Notes: a model not told the origin generated them from the sequence alone. Shown: positions 34,952 through 43,694, counted from the first letter of the stretch. The stretch is 49,224 bases of DNA from an uncultured Acetatifactor sp. (GCA_910586515.1 CAJUGL010000001.1:82111-131334); one strand, 5' to 3'. Translations and numbers: made by a program.

Positions 34952-36466
34952 ATGGGAGAAAAATTGGAATTTACAAGCATATTGGATAGGGAGGAAAGTC
35001 CCTGGAGGGGAAAGGCATTTCCGGCCTTTTTCAGCGATCTGAATCTGAACCAGGTGATTGAACGAATCCGCCTGGAGTGGGGAGAGGAAGTCACCGGACT
35101 ATACCATTACTTTCCGGCCGACGGGGCATGCAGTGACTACAGAAGGGAAGTTTTCCGGGATGTGAAGGCAGAGGGGCTTTATGAAATCCTGCGCGGATTC
35201 TGCAGGGAGATGAAGGAGCGCCGGGAAGCCATGGGGCGGAAGGAGACGGTAAAGGCAGCCCTGCAGAAGGCCGTGTGGCATGTACGGGAGGTGAAGCTTT
35301 ACTGCGATGCCTTTGGAAATCTGTCCGCAGGGCTGCAGGGGCTGTCTCTTGGGTCCAGGGGAATGCGGGAATTTCGGGAATATCTGGAGGCGTATCTGGC
35401 GGGAGAGGGATTTCTGAGGATGCGGCAGGAGGCGGAAAGGATTACAGGGCAGATTGAGGGGCTTCGCCTGGTGCTCACTTATGAGAGTGACAGGATCATC
35501 ATAGCCCAGGGGGAGGCGGCCGGAAGCTATGATGATTTTCTGAAGAAATGCTTTCCCGGACATAAGAAGCAGTTTGTGAGTCCCTTTGGGGCGGAACCGG
35601 ACCTGGTGGAGCTGGAGGCAGAGCTGCTGAAGGCCTTCCGAAAGCGGAATCAGGAGCTGTTCCTGGATGCGGAGCGCTTTTTTGCGGAGTATGGGGAGTA
35701 TACCGATGCTGCTTTGATTCGTTTTGCCTCGGAAATCGGATTTTACCTTTCCTTTTACCGATTTGAGCAGAAGATGAAGGGGAGGGGGTTTTCCTTTGCG
35801 GATCCCCGGACTCTGGAGAGTTCCTGTGAAGAAATGTATGCCAAGGGGCTCTATGACCTGGCCCTGGCCTGCTCGGGCAGGGAGGTGGTTGCCAATGACA
35901 TGGTGCTTCGCAGGGATGAAAAATTTTATGTTCTCACCGGACCAAACCAGGGCGGCAAGACCACCTTTGCCAGAAGCCTGGGGCAGTTGGTATATTTTTT
36001 TATGATGGGACTGGATGTCCCTGCGGAGGCCGCGGGAATTTATCGTTTTACGAATATAATGACGCATTTTTCCGTAGAAGAGAGCGTGGAAACCGGACGG
36101 GGAAAGCTGCGGGAGGAACTGGAGAGACTGGCGGATATTATGGCGGCATCCTCCAGGGGGAATTCCTTTCTCTTTGTGGTGATCAACGAGCTGTTTACCA
36201 CTGCAGCGAATTACGATGCCTGCATTATGGGCAGGCGTGTTCTGGAGCATTTCCTGGGGAGGGAGTGCAGGGGGATCTACGTGACCCATCTGAAGGAACT
36301 GGAAGGCGCAGACCCGGGACTGGTATCCCTGCGGGCCATGTTGGACGGACAGGGAAACCGGACATTCCGGATTGAGAGAAGCGCTGAGGACGCACCTGTT
36401 TCCGCAGGCAGTCTGGTGGGAAGGCACAGGCTGACCTATGAACAGCTGAAGGAGAGACTATCGTGA
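34952..36466 (+). CDS. MutS-like ATPase, first of a pair
   Basis: A 504-residue protein with the MutS lever/clamp-type helical region (about 90-300) and the MutS domain V ATPase (about 300-490). It has no mismatch-binding domain I. Walker A is TGPNQGGKTTF (329-339), with Gln where MutS has Met. The Walker B position reads FVVINELFTTA, so N412 replaces the usual Asp while E413 is kept. THLKEL is the switch region. The ATG follows GGAG by nine bases. The stop overlaps the GTG start of the second ATPase (GTGA), so the two are translationally coupled and may form a heterodimer. The function is unknown; classical mismatch repair is unlikely without domain I. Confidence 0.85.
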   Translation: MGEKLEFTSILDREESPWRGKAFPAFFSDLNLNQVIERIRLEWGEEVTGLYHYFPADGACSDYRREVFRDVKAEGLYEILRGFCREMKERREAMGRKETVKAALQKAVWHVREVKLYCDAFGNLSAGLQGLSLGSRGMREFREYLEAYLAGEGFLRMRQEAERITGQIEGLRLVLTYESDRIIIAQGEAAGSYDDFLKKCFPGHKKQFVSPFGAEPDLVELEAELLKAFRKRNQELFLDAERFFAEYGEYTDAALIRFASEIGFYLSFYRFEQKMKGRGFSFADPRTLESSCEEMYAKGLYDLALACSGREVVANDMVLRRDEKFYVLTGPNQGGKTTFARSLGQLVYFFMMGLDVPAEAAGIYRFTNIMTHFSVEESVETGRGKLREELERLADIMAASSRGNSFLFVVINELFTTAANYDACIMGRRVLEHFLGRECRGIYVTHLKELEGADPGLVSLRAMLDGQGNRTFRIERSAEDAPVSAGSLVGRHRLTYEQLKERLS

Positions 36467-38085
36467 ATGCGTATTTATTATACCGGGAAAAAGAGCAGAG
36501 TGCGGAAGGAAGGTATTTTGAGGAAAAAAATATCATAAGGGATCTGGGGTTGGAGACCGTTTTTTGGGCAGCCTCCAGGGACGTCATCAGGGAAGGAGAA
36601 AAAGTGATCGCACTGGGGGAGCCGGATCCCTTTCTGGAAAGCGCCATGCGGAAAGTGATGATGGTTCCGCTGATGAACGCCGGGGAGATATCCTATCGCC
36701 AGGAGATTCTGTGGGACTGCTTTGCGGAGGAAGCTTTTATAGAGGAACTGTACCGTTTTTCCACGGAGGTGCTGACGTGTTGGGACAGTCTGGGCAGAAA
36801 GGCGGGGGATAAGGCGGGATCCCGGAATACGCCTGGGGCGCTGATTACGGATATCCATGTGCTGCAGCTGTTTGTGACGAGCCTGACACGGCTGAAAAAG
36901 CTGTTTGCAGAATACGGGAACAGACTGCGGGCGGAAGGCTTCCGGGCGATGCATGCAAGGCTCTGCGAAGAGTTTTCGGAGGAGCTGTCCTGCAGTCTGG
37001 AACGGATTTTGCGGGAAATCGCCTTTTATGCCAGAGACCATGAGGAAGGGATAACCGGAAAAATGGTGAACAAGCCCCGGATTGTTCTGGGATGCAGTCT
37101 TGCGGACGGGCTGAAAATGGCAGACTTTCGACTGGAGGAAGTGGATACGGAGATAAAGAAATACCGGAACCCGGCATCCATGCTCAGCCGTGCCCAGAAC
37201 TACCTCAGCGGAAAGACGAAAATTCTGGCCAGTATTCCCAGGGGGACAGCCCAGGCCGCCCAGGCGGAACAGCTGGAATTTGCGGCTGTGCGGTATATCG
37301 TCTCCTGCTGCGAGCCTTTTCTCAATGCCTTCAATGGATTTTTTGTCCAACTGCGCCTTCAGGCAGCATTTTACCGGGGGGCCGTGAACCTGAAGCATCA
37401 TATGGAAAGGATGGACATCGGGTTCTGTCGTCCCGGGGCAGGAGAGCAGGATGTGCTGCGCTTCCGGGAGCTGAAGGAGTTTGTCATGGGCATAGAACAG
37501 CGCAGGAATCCGGTGGGCAACAGCTGCTGTCTGGACGGGAAAAATCTCCTGATCGTCACGGGGGCAAACCAGGGAGGGAAATCCACCTTCCTGCGGAGTG
37601 TGGGGCTTGCTCAGATCTGCTTCCAGTGCGGCCTGCAGGTGGCGGCGGAGAGCTTTGAGAGCGGAATTTTCCCTGCCTTTTTCACCCATTTTACCAGGAG
37701 GGAGGACAGCGCCATGAACAGCGGCCGCCTGGACGAGGAACTGGGCAGGATGAGCCGGATTGTGGACAATCTCGGCGGGCAGTCCATGGTGCTGCTGAAT
37801 GAATCTTTTGCCTCCACCACGGAGAAGGAAGGCTCCGTGATCGCCTATGACATTGTGAAAGCCCTGAAGGAGGCAGGGGTGAAAGTGCTGACTGTCACCC
37901 ACCTGCTGTCCTTTGCCCAGAGGATGTATGATGAACGGGAGGAGGATTCCGATGTGGAATTCCTGAGCGCCCAACGTATGGAGGACGGAAGGCGTACCTT
38001 CCGGATGACTCTCCATGCCCCGGAACTGACCAGCTTTGGCCTGGATCTGTACGAGGAGATTATCGGAACACAGTTTTCCGGATAA
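36463..38085 (+). CDS. MutS-like ATPase, second of a pair
   Basis: A 540-residue relative of the preceding protein. The N-terminal region (about 1-340) is helical, with motifs such as VMMVPLMNAGEISYRQEILWD and LGCSLADGLKMADF. Domain V has Walker A TGANQGGKSTFLRSVGLAQ (G367-S374) and the Walker B position MVLLNESFASTTEKEG (N446, E447), again Asn for Asp. The switch region is TVTHLLSFAQ. It starts with GTG inside the stop of the first ATPase. The pair shares the Q and N substitutions, which points to one subfamily that keeps ATP binding, with hydrolysis uncertain. The stop TAA touches an ATG for the regulator that follows. Confidence 0.85.
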   Translation: MNAYLLYREKEQSAEGRYFEEKNIIRDLGLETVFWAASRDVIREGEKVIALGEPDPFLESAMRKVMMVPLMNAGEISYRQEILWDCFAEEAFIEELYRFSTEVLTCWDSLGRKAGDKAGSRNTPGALITDIHVLQLFVTSLTRLKKLFAEYGNRLRAEGFRAMHARLCEEFSEELSCSLERILREIAFYARDHEEGITGKMVNKPRIVLGCSLADGLKMADFRLEEVDTEIKKYRNPASMLSRAQNYLSGKTKILASIPRGTAQAAQAEQLEFAAVRYIVSCCEPFLNAFNGFFVQLRLQAAFYRGAVNLKHHMERMDIGFCRPGAGEQDVLRFRELKEFVMGIEQRRNPVGNSCCLDGKNLLIVTGANQGGKSTFLRSVGLAQICFQCGLQVAAESFESGIFPAFFTHFTRREDSAMNSGRLDEELGRMSRIVDNLGGQSMVLLNESFASTTEKEGSVIAYDIVKALKEAGVKVLTVTHLLSFAQRMYDEREEDSDVEFLSAQRMEDGRRTFRMTLHAPELTSFGLDLYEEIIGTQFSG

Positions 38086-38120
38086 TGGAGCAGGAAAAAC
38101 AAGAGAGAAAGGACATCATA

Positions 38121-40016
38121 ATGATAAAATGCTATAATCAGGCTGAATTTACCAGGCAATACAATGCAGACTGCGGAAAGATCTTCCGGGAGGAGCGCAT
38201 CAGCCGGGGTGTATCCCTGGAGAGAGCGGCCCGGGGATTGCTGAGCAAAACGGCCCTTGGCAAGATGGAGGCAGGCGAAACCGGATGGAGAAAGCTGACA
38301 GGGGATACCTTGTTTCAGCGGATGGGAATTCTGCCGGACTATTTTGAAATGGTGGCGTCAAGGGAAGAGATGGAGAGGTGGCGGTTCAGGGAGGATATCT
38401 GTCTTCTGGTTCCGGACAGACCCGTGGAGGCGGCAGATAAGATAAAGCAATACCGCGAAAGGTATACGAAAAGGGAGCCCGTTGAGGAACAGTTTCTGTG
38501 TAAGGCAGAACTTTTGCTGCTGCTGAAAGCCAGGGAGCAGGATAAATCCGCAGGGGAATTTCCGGCGGGGGAGGAATTGCTGTCCAGGGCAGCGGAGGCC
38601 GTTTCCTGCACCGTTCCCGGCGACTGGTCCGGCAAAAAGGAGGATTTACTTCTGGCTCCCTCGGAATTGGAGGCGGTTCTGCTGTCCGGGGCGGTTTATC
38701 TGGCATGCGGCAGGATGGAAGAGGCCTGGAAAATACATCATTTTGTCTGGAATTATCCGGAAAAGAAACATTGGAAAGAACGTATCGCTGTATGGATAAA
38801 GCCCCAGGCGGCACTGCTGGGCATGGAGCTGGCGCTGCAGGAAGGAGACAGCCGGAAGGCATTTGAATTTGCAAGAGAGGCACTGGAACTGCTGCGCAGA
38901 AACGCCTGCCATTGCTATCTGCTGCCTCTTCTGGAACGGATGAGGCGGATATCCCGGGAGGGAATGTCAGAAGGAGATCAGCTGTATCTGAAGGAAGTGG
39001 ATGCATTTTGGAGCGCTTTCAAACGTATATACGATATGTCTGAGTATCCGGGAAACAGAATCTGGCAGGGAACTTCAGTGGAAAATACCAGGGAAGCGGG
39101 AATTACGCTGAAGATGCTGCGGAAATATGCCGGAAAATCCCGGGATAAAGCCGTCTTTGATGATGAAGGAATAATCGTTACCAGACGACAGTTAGAGAAA
39201 ATAGAGTGTGGAGAGCATAAACCTTCCCATGAGAACTATAAGCGGTTGGTCCGGCAGTATGGAAAATACGGAGGATGGATTGTTCCCATGTTGGAGACTG
39301 ATTCCATTGAGGTGTTGGAACTGCGGCAGGAGATTTCTTCCCAGATGGGTTACTGCCAGTGGGATAAAGTGGAAGCGGGGATGGAGCGCCTAAGGCAGAA
39401 GGTGGATATGAGCTATCCCAGGGTGCGTCAGGAGTTTTTGTTTTTTGAGGCATTAATTTTACAGGAGCGTAAGGGGGATATGAGGAAGAGTCTGGAGCTG
39501 CTGCAGGAGGCGCTGCACATTACGGTGCCGGACTGGGAGGGAAAGGAAGCAAAGTGGTGGGTGTTTCAGAGGGAGGAGATTATTATTGCCAGTAATATTG
39601 CTAGTACATATAGGAAACTCGGATGCTTGAAGGAAGAGGGGATGTGGTGTGAGATAATCCGTTTTTCCGTAGAGCAGCAAAAAGGCAAAACCGGAATAAT
39701 GCATACAGGATATGAGATGTTAATGGAGATGCTTGATAACTATCTGGGGGATTTAAGACAGTATGGGGAAGCGATAAAGAAAAATGAAGAGGCAGTTTCT
39801 CAATACTTGGAACAGCCTCTGATTGATACTTTGGACAGAGCATTTTATCGAATTGCATGGAATGCTTATGAGATTGCTTCCAAGCAGAATGATGGGAATG
39901 AAAACAAGGTTCGGTGGAAGGAAGCTTTTCAAATGAGTGAAGCAACTGCCCGTTTTACTTATGACAAGTACATAATAAAATTTTTGGAAGCCAGACGGGA
40001 TAAATATTTATGTTGA
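38121..40016 (+). CDS. Large HTH/TPR-type regulator
   Basis: A 631-residue, mostly helical, soluble protein. A Cro/CI-like helix-turn-helix is visible at about 12-60 (CGKIFREERISRGVSLERAA ... GKMEAGE). A second, similar segment lies at about 340-395 (LKMLRKYAGKSRDKAVFD ... RRQLEKIECGE). Each is followed by paired helices resembling TPR repeats. This layout recalls RRNPP-type peptide-responsive regulators but is doubled. It lies directly after the MutS-like pair. An in-frame ATG at 38085 overlaps the previous stop; ATG 38121 has AGAAAGGA at good spacing and is preferred. A+T content rises in the last ~400 bases. Its target may be the palindrome at 40093. Confidence 0.75.
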   Translation: MIKCYNQAEFTRQYNADCGKIFREERISRGVSLERAARGLLSKTALGKMEAGETGWRKLTGDTLFQRMGILPDYFEMVASREEMERWRFREDICLLVPDRPVEAADKIKQYRERYTKREPVEEQFLCKAELLLLLKAREQDKSAGEFPAGEELLSRAAEAVSCTVPGDWSGKKEDLLLAPSELEAVLLSGAVYLACGRMEEAWKIHHFVWNYPEKKHWKERIAVWIKPQAALLGMELALQEGDSRKAFEFAREALELLRRNACHCYLLPLLERMRRISREGMSEGDQLYLKEVDAFWSAFKRIYDMSEYPGNRIWQGTSVENTREAGITLKMLRKYAGKSRDKAVFDDEGIIVTRRQLEKIECGEHKPSHENYKRLVRQYGKYGGWIVPMLETDSIEVLELRQEISSQMGYCQWDKVEAGMERLRQKVDMSYPRVRQEFLFFEALILQERKGDMRKSLELLQEALHITVPDWEGKEAKWWVFQREEIIIASNIASTYRKLGCLKEEGMWCEIIRFSVEQQKGKTGIMHTGYEMLMEMLDNYLGDLRQYGEAIKKNEEAVSQYLEQPLIDTLDRAFYRIAWNAYEIASKQNDGNENKVRWKEAFQMSEATARFTYDKYIIKFLEARRDKYLC

Positions 40017-40023
40017 TGGTTTA

Positions 40024-40128
40024 ATGTCCAGGTCAGACAGAGGATTAATATTGTTCTCTTTCTCAGACAGATCCGTTTTAGGCAGGACGTTGCAATACGT
40101 CGAATTAGTTGCGAAGTTTGGCAACTAA
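40024..40128 (+). CDS. Possible 34-residue peptide after the regulator
   Basis: A small open frame begins seven bases after the regulator stop: MSRSDRGLILLFSFSDRSVL at the N-terminus and QYVELVAKFGN at the C-terminus. The short hydrophobic stretch and the position after a TPR-type regulator recall pheromone precursors of RRNPP systems. There is no convincing ribosome binding site, although translational coupling to the regulator is possible. Its last third overlaps the left arm of the 20-bp palindrome, which may instead be the true functional element. Treat it as a hypothesis. Confidence 0.2.
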   Translation: MSRSDRGLILFSFSDRSVLGRTLQYVELVAKFGN

Positions 40129-40140
40129 TTCGACGTATTG
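40093..40140. promoter_or_regulatory. Perfect 20-bp palindrome, candidate operator
   Basis: CAATACGTCGAATTAGTTGC (40093-40112), loop GAAGTTTG, and the exact reverse complement at 40121-40140. The right arm ends in TTG, the first three bases of the -35 box of the ABC operon promoter. There is no T-tract, so termination is unlikely. The position fits a binding site for the upstream regulator, as a dimer or tetramer. An mRNA hairpin is also possible. Confidence 0.7.
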
Positions 40141-40166
40141 ATATTTGGCAAAAGCGACGATATACT
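40138..40166 (+). promoter_or_regulatory. Promoter of the ABC exporter pair
   Basis: TTGATA (40138-40143), 17-bp spacer, TATACT (40161-40166). It gives a leader of about 85 nt before the first ABC gene. The -35 hexamer overlaps the end of the palindrome. Confidence 0.7.
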
Positions 40167-40256
40167 AAAAGACGTAAAAACTTAAGGTGCAATTGAAGAT
40201 AAGTGTGGGTTTCAATAAGCGAATGCGATAAACTTAATAGGGAAGGAAGAAGGAAA

Positions 40257-41894
40257 ATGAATACCGAATCAAAAAGCATACTGAAAAAATCCGCCGGCAG
40301 TTTGTTTGCGGCAGGACTGGCCGTCTGTCTGGGTTCAGGCCTGGGCATCTTATATCTGGAGTGTATCAGACTTTTGGCGGACAGTGTTTTAACGAAAAAT
40401 GCGGGCAGAATATGGAGCATATTCGCAGTATTTGCAGCGAGCCTGCTCCTGTCAGCGCTGCTTCTCTGCCTTCAAAACAGTAAGGCTTTGACGATTAAGC
40501 AGAGGCTGATAGAATCCCTGGAGCAAAAATCCATGGACATTTGGCTTGGTTCAAATTATAAAAACAAAGAAAATGCTGAAAAAATGCTGCCCATTATTCG
40601 AAACGATATTTTTACATATTCCGAGCAGCTTTCTGGATTTATATTCAAAGTAATCGGAACTGCTGTCTCGGTGATTTTGACAGGTATCTATGTCTTTCTG
40701 ATTGAGCCATGGCTTTTGGCCCTGACTCTTTTCCTGTCCCTTGCGGCCATTTGGGTCAGCGCCTACCGGGGAAGAAAGCTGCCGGAACAGAATCAAAAGC
40801 TTTATTTTCATATGGGCTCAATTTATAATCACAATGCGGAGCTGGTGCGGAACCGGGAGGCTGCCTATGCGCTCAACGGTGAAAGGGTGATTAAACCCTA
40901 TCAAAAAGAGATTGCGGACTATAAAATTGACCAGGCAAAAATTTTAGGCACAATGACAATGCAGAGAATTTTAGGCTCGGCAAACACCATTCTGAATACC
41001 TGCGCCGTCCTGATCATCGGAGGATATGGGGTTTCCAGGGGCAGCATTGAAATCAGCGATTTGATTGTGCTTTTGGCGGCTGTGGGATCTCTGACCAATA
41101 CGCTGTATCAAATTCCCGGCTGTATTTCAGAGTATCAGCAGCTTAAGGGCATGGACAGCAGAATTAACGCCTTGCTGATTCCGCAGGTTGAAGCTTGCGA
41201 CGGAACTGATGATGTGGAAAAAATTACGTCCATTTCGGCGAAAAATGTAAGCTTTGCCTATGAAGATGGAAACGGTGAAATCCAGGGAAAAGATCTCCTT
41301 GAAAGCGTAAATATAGAGCTAAAATCAGGGGAATGCCTGATGATAAAAGGAGCGTCAGGCTGCGGCAAATCCACTCTGCTGAAAATTTTTGCGGATATGT
41401 TAAAAGGTTACAAAGGAACGATACTCTGCGGCGGTAAAAATCTGAAAGACATAAAGGAAAACACATATTGGGATCGAATTTTATATTTAAGTCAGGAACC
41501 GCAGCTGATTTCAGGTACCCTGAAAGAAAATATCACTATGTTTAAAGAGGCGGATGAAAGGAAGCTCGATTATGCATTGGAGCAGACAGGATTAAAAAAA
41601 CGGATTCCCCAATTTGAAAAAGGACTGGATACCCCTGTTTCCGCGCTGAATCTGTCTTCGGGGGAACAGCAGAGAATCTGCCTTGCCAGAGCCTTTTACG
41701 GAGATTATGATGTGATCATTTCCGATGAAAGCTTCTCCGCGGTAGACCCTGACTCCCGCAGGGAGATATTCGGAAAAATCCTGACACAGATCAAGGAGAA
41801 GTCCCAGATCCTGATCATGTCCTCACATACGGATTTTGATGATCATTCCCAGAGTTGTGTAAAAATTTTCGATATGGGAGGAAAAAATCAATGA
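40257..41894 (+). CDS. ABC exporter half-transporter, first of a pair
   Basis: A 545-residue protein with an N-terminal membrane domain of about six helices (first at 13-35, last near 275-310) and a C-terminal ATPase. Walker A is GASGCGKST. The signature is LSSGEQQ, with Ser in place of the usual first Gly. The Walker B region is DVIISDESFSAVD and the switch histidine is in SSHTD. It lacks a peptidase C39 domain. GGAAGGAAGAAGG precedes ATG 40257. Its stop overlaps the start of the next ABC gene (ATGA), so the pair is co-translated and likely heterodimeric. The substrate is unknown; peptide export or drug efflux are the common roles. A+T content is higher than upstream genes. Confidence 0.88.
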   Translation: MNTESKSILKKSAGSLFAAGLAVCLGSGLGILYLECIRLLADSVLTKNAGRIWSIFAVFAASLLLSALLLCLQNSKALTIKQRLIESLEQKSMDIWLGSNYKNKENAEKMLPIIRNDIFTYSEQLSGFIFKVIGTAVSVILTGIYVFLIEPWLLALTLFLSLAAIWVSAYRGRKLPEQNQKLYFHMGSIYNHNAELVRNREAAYALNGERVIKPYQKEIADYKIDQAKILGTMTMQRILGSANTILNTCAVLIIGGYGVSRGSIEISDLIVLLAAVGSLTNTLYQIPGCISEYQQLKGMDSRINALLIPQVEACDGTDDVEKITSISAKNVSFAYEDGNGEIQGKDLLESVNIELKSGECLMIKGASGCGKSTLLKIFADMLKGYKGTILCGGKNLKDIKENTYWDRILYLSQEPQLISGTLKENITMFKEADERKLDYALEQTGLKKRIPQFEKGLDTPVSALNLSSGEQQRICLARAFYGDYDVIISDESFSAVDPDSRREIFGKILTQIKEKSQILIMSSHTDFDDHSQSCVKIFDMGGKNQ

Positions 41895-43477
41895 AAATGT
41901 TAAATAGACTGAAATCCACAGCCATTATTTTAAAAAATCATAAGCTGAAATTTGCGGCTCTGCTGATTGCATTTTCTTTGGTATCCTTTGCGCTGCCATT
42001 GACTGCTCCCTTTCTGATACAGTCTATTATGGGCCGGATAGAAAGGGGCGTGCAGGTCACGCCATGGATGATTTTGTTTATTATTTTGGCATCCTTATGC
42101 ATGCTTGCATTGGATTACCTGATCAATGTATATGGAAATGTAATGTGCGCAAACCTTATCTACAGAGGCTCGGCGGATTTGTATAAAGATCTGTTTGCGC
42201 TGCCCTACGGTGAGAGGGAAGAAAAATACAATGAGGAAGATTTGCTCCAGAACATTACCGCATTTACCGATTCCGCCCTCTCCTTATGGGTTATGATCAT
42301 CAGTCTGGTGATCAGTGTAATTGTAATGGGCGTTCTGCTGATTTTCTCGGTGAATGTTCATTATACCGTTTCCTTTTTTATTTTGGCGCATATTGGCATC
42401 ACAATTTTTGCAGGAAAAAAGATCAATGGCATATCCGAAACATATGCCTCCCGGCTCCAGGGCCTTGAAGCGGACAAAAATAAAAATATTGAAGAGCTGA
42501 TGTATCAGGCGGATTTCATCAATATGAACAGCCTGCAGAGCGTCATAAAGCAGCGTTTTGACCAGACCAGAAGGGATATTTTCCGCGTTCAGTCCGAACA
42601 ATTAAATAAAAATAATTTATATCTTTCCCTGCAGAAAGTGATAAGCGAACTGGTAAGCGGATTTATTTATCCCGTTTTGGGATTTTTGCCGGGCAGCGTC
42701 AACATCGCGGGAGGAAATCTGGCTTCCGTGAAAAGTATTATTGAAGAATCAGGAAAGCAGACTCAAAATATTCAGCAGATGGCGGCATATATTCCATATA
42801 ATACCGTACCAATCGACAATGGCAAGGCGCTTTTTGACCTGAAAAGAGAAACAAAATCTCAAAATCATGACAATAGCTGCGCACTGGCCATTGACAGGCT
42901 GTGTTTTGAGGCAGAGGGCAGAAAAATTCTCTCGGATATCAGTTTATGCATAAAAGAGGGAGAGCATATCGCCATAATGGGGGAAAACGGCAGCGGAAAA
43001 TCCACATTGCTTCGCTGTATCATGGGGATGTATGCGCCCACCTCCGGCAGTATCACATTGTTTGGCAAATCCCCCGCAGATGATGCTGCATATTTGAGGG
43101 AAAACGGTATTTTTTCCTATATGCCCGCCTCTTCCCAGCTTTACGAAACTACGGTTGACGACAATATCTTAATGGGCAGTTTCGGCGAGATCAGTCTGGA
43201 GGACATAAAAAATGCCACAGGGGTCTCTGATTTTTCAGAGGGTGAAATTTCTTCCGTATCCCAGCTTTCAGGAGGGGAACAGCAGAGAATTAACGCAGCC
43301 AGAGCCTTTTCCAACAGCAGGGCGAAACTCATCCTTCTTGACGAGCCTACCGCGTCCCTGGACAGGGAACATGCTGAAAAGCTGATGAATTACATAAGAA
43401 GCAGCAAGGCAGCCGTGATTTACACCACGCACCGGGAGGAAGAAGAGGCATTTGCTGACAGCGTGATTCGGATGTAG
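41891..43477 (+). CDS. ABC exporter half-transporter, second of a pair
   Basis: A 528-residue partner of the preceding transporter. Membrane helices are at about 20-42, 57-80, 130-180 (two) and 255-275. The sixth helix expected before the ATPase is not evident, because the chain goes from NIAGGNLASVKSIIEESG straight into a polar region. The ATPase is complete: Walker A GENGSGKST, signature LSGGEQQ, Walker B LILLDEPTAS, switch THREE. ATG 41891 overlaps the previous stop by four bases and has GGAGG upstream. The missing helix may be a real deletion or a family trait. No clear terminator follows; rpsU has its own promoter. Confidence 0.86.
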   Translation: MKMLNRLKSTAIILKNHKLKFAALLIAFSLVSFALPLTAPFLIQSIMGRIERGVQVTPWMILFIILASLCMLALDYLINVYGNVMCANLIYRGSADLYKDLFALPYGEREEKYNEEDLLQNITAFTDSALSLWVMIISLVISVIVMGVLLIFSVNVHYTVSFFILAHIGITIFAGKKINGISETYASRLQGLEADKNKNIEELMYQADFINMNSLQSVIKQRFDQTRRDIFRVQSEQLNKNNLYLSLQKVISELVSGFIYPVLGFLPGSVNIAGGNLASVKSIIEESGKQTQNIQQMAAYIPYNTVPIDNGKALFDLKRETKSQNHDNSCALAIDRLCFEAEGRKILSDISLCIKEGEHIAIMGENGSGKSTLLRCIMGMYAPTSGSITLFGKSPADDAAYLRENGIFSYMPASSQLYETTVDDNILMGSFGEISLEDIKNATGVSDFSEGEISSVSQLSGGEQQRINAARAFSNSRAKLILLDEPTASLDREHAEKLMNYIRSSKAAVIYTTHREEEEAFADSVIRM

Positions 43478-43583
43478 GGCGGAAAATGCCCCGGCATAGC
43501 TAAACTTTAAAATTTATAAGGCCGTTTTTCGGGTCAGGTGGACTTGGATAAAATAATTTTATGCTAAAAACTGTAAAAAATAG

Positions 43584-43611
43584 TTGACGTATTTGACTTT
43601 TGTGGTATAAT
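43584..43611 (+). promoter_or_regulatory. Promoter of rpsU
   Basis: TTGACG (43584-43589), 16-bp spacer, TATAAT (43606-43611) with TGG upstream forming an extended -10. A strong promoter is expected for a ribosomal protein gene. The leader is about 75 nt. Confidence 0.85.
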
Positions 43612-43694
43612 AAAGAATGTGTATATGCCATGTGCAGTACATAATAACCCACTCAGTCGAGAAGCTTGAGGGACTGAAGGGAGGTCGGGTGGAC

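Noticed and set aside
35099..38016. Long minus-strand open frames opposite both MutS-like genes.
   Set aside because: They are mirror frames of well-supported genes with conserved motifs, have no family features and are proline/histidine-rich.
34952..43477. Calling the MutS/regulator/ABC region a phage-defence island.
   Set aside because: No nuclease, restriction, toxin-antitoxin, CRISPR or integrase gene is present; the label would rest only on novelty.
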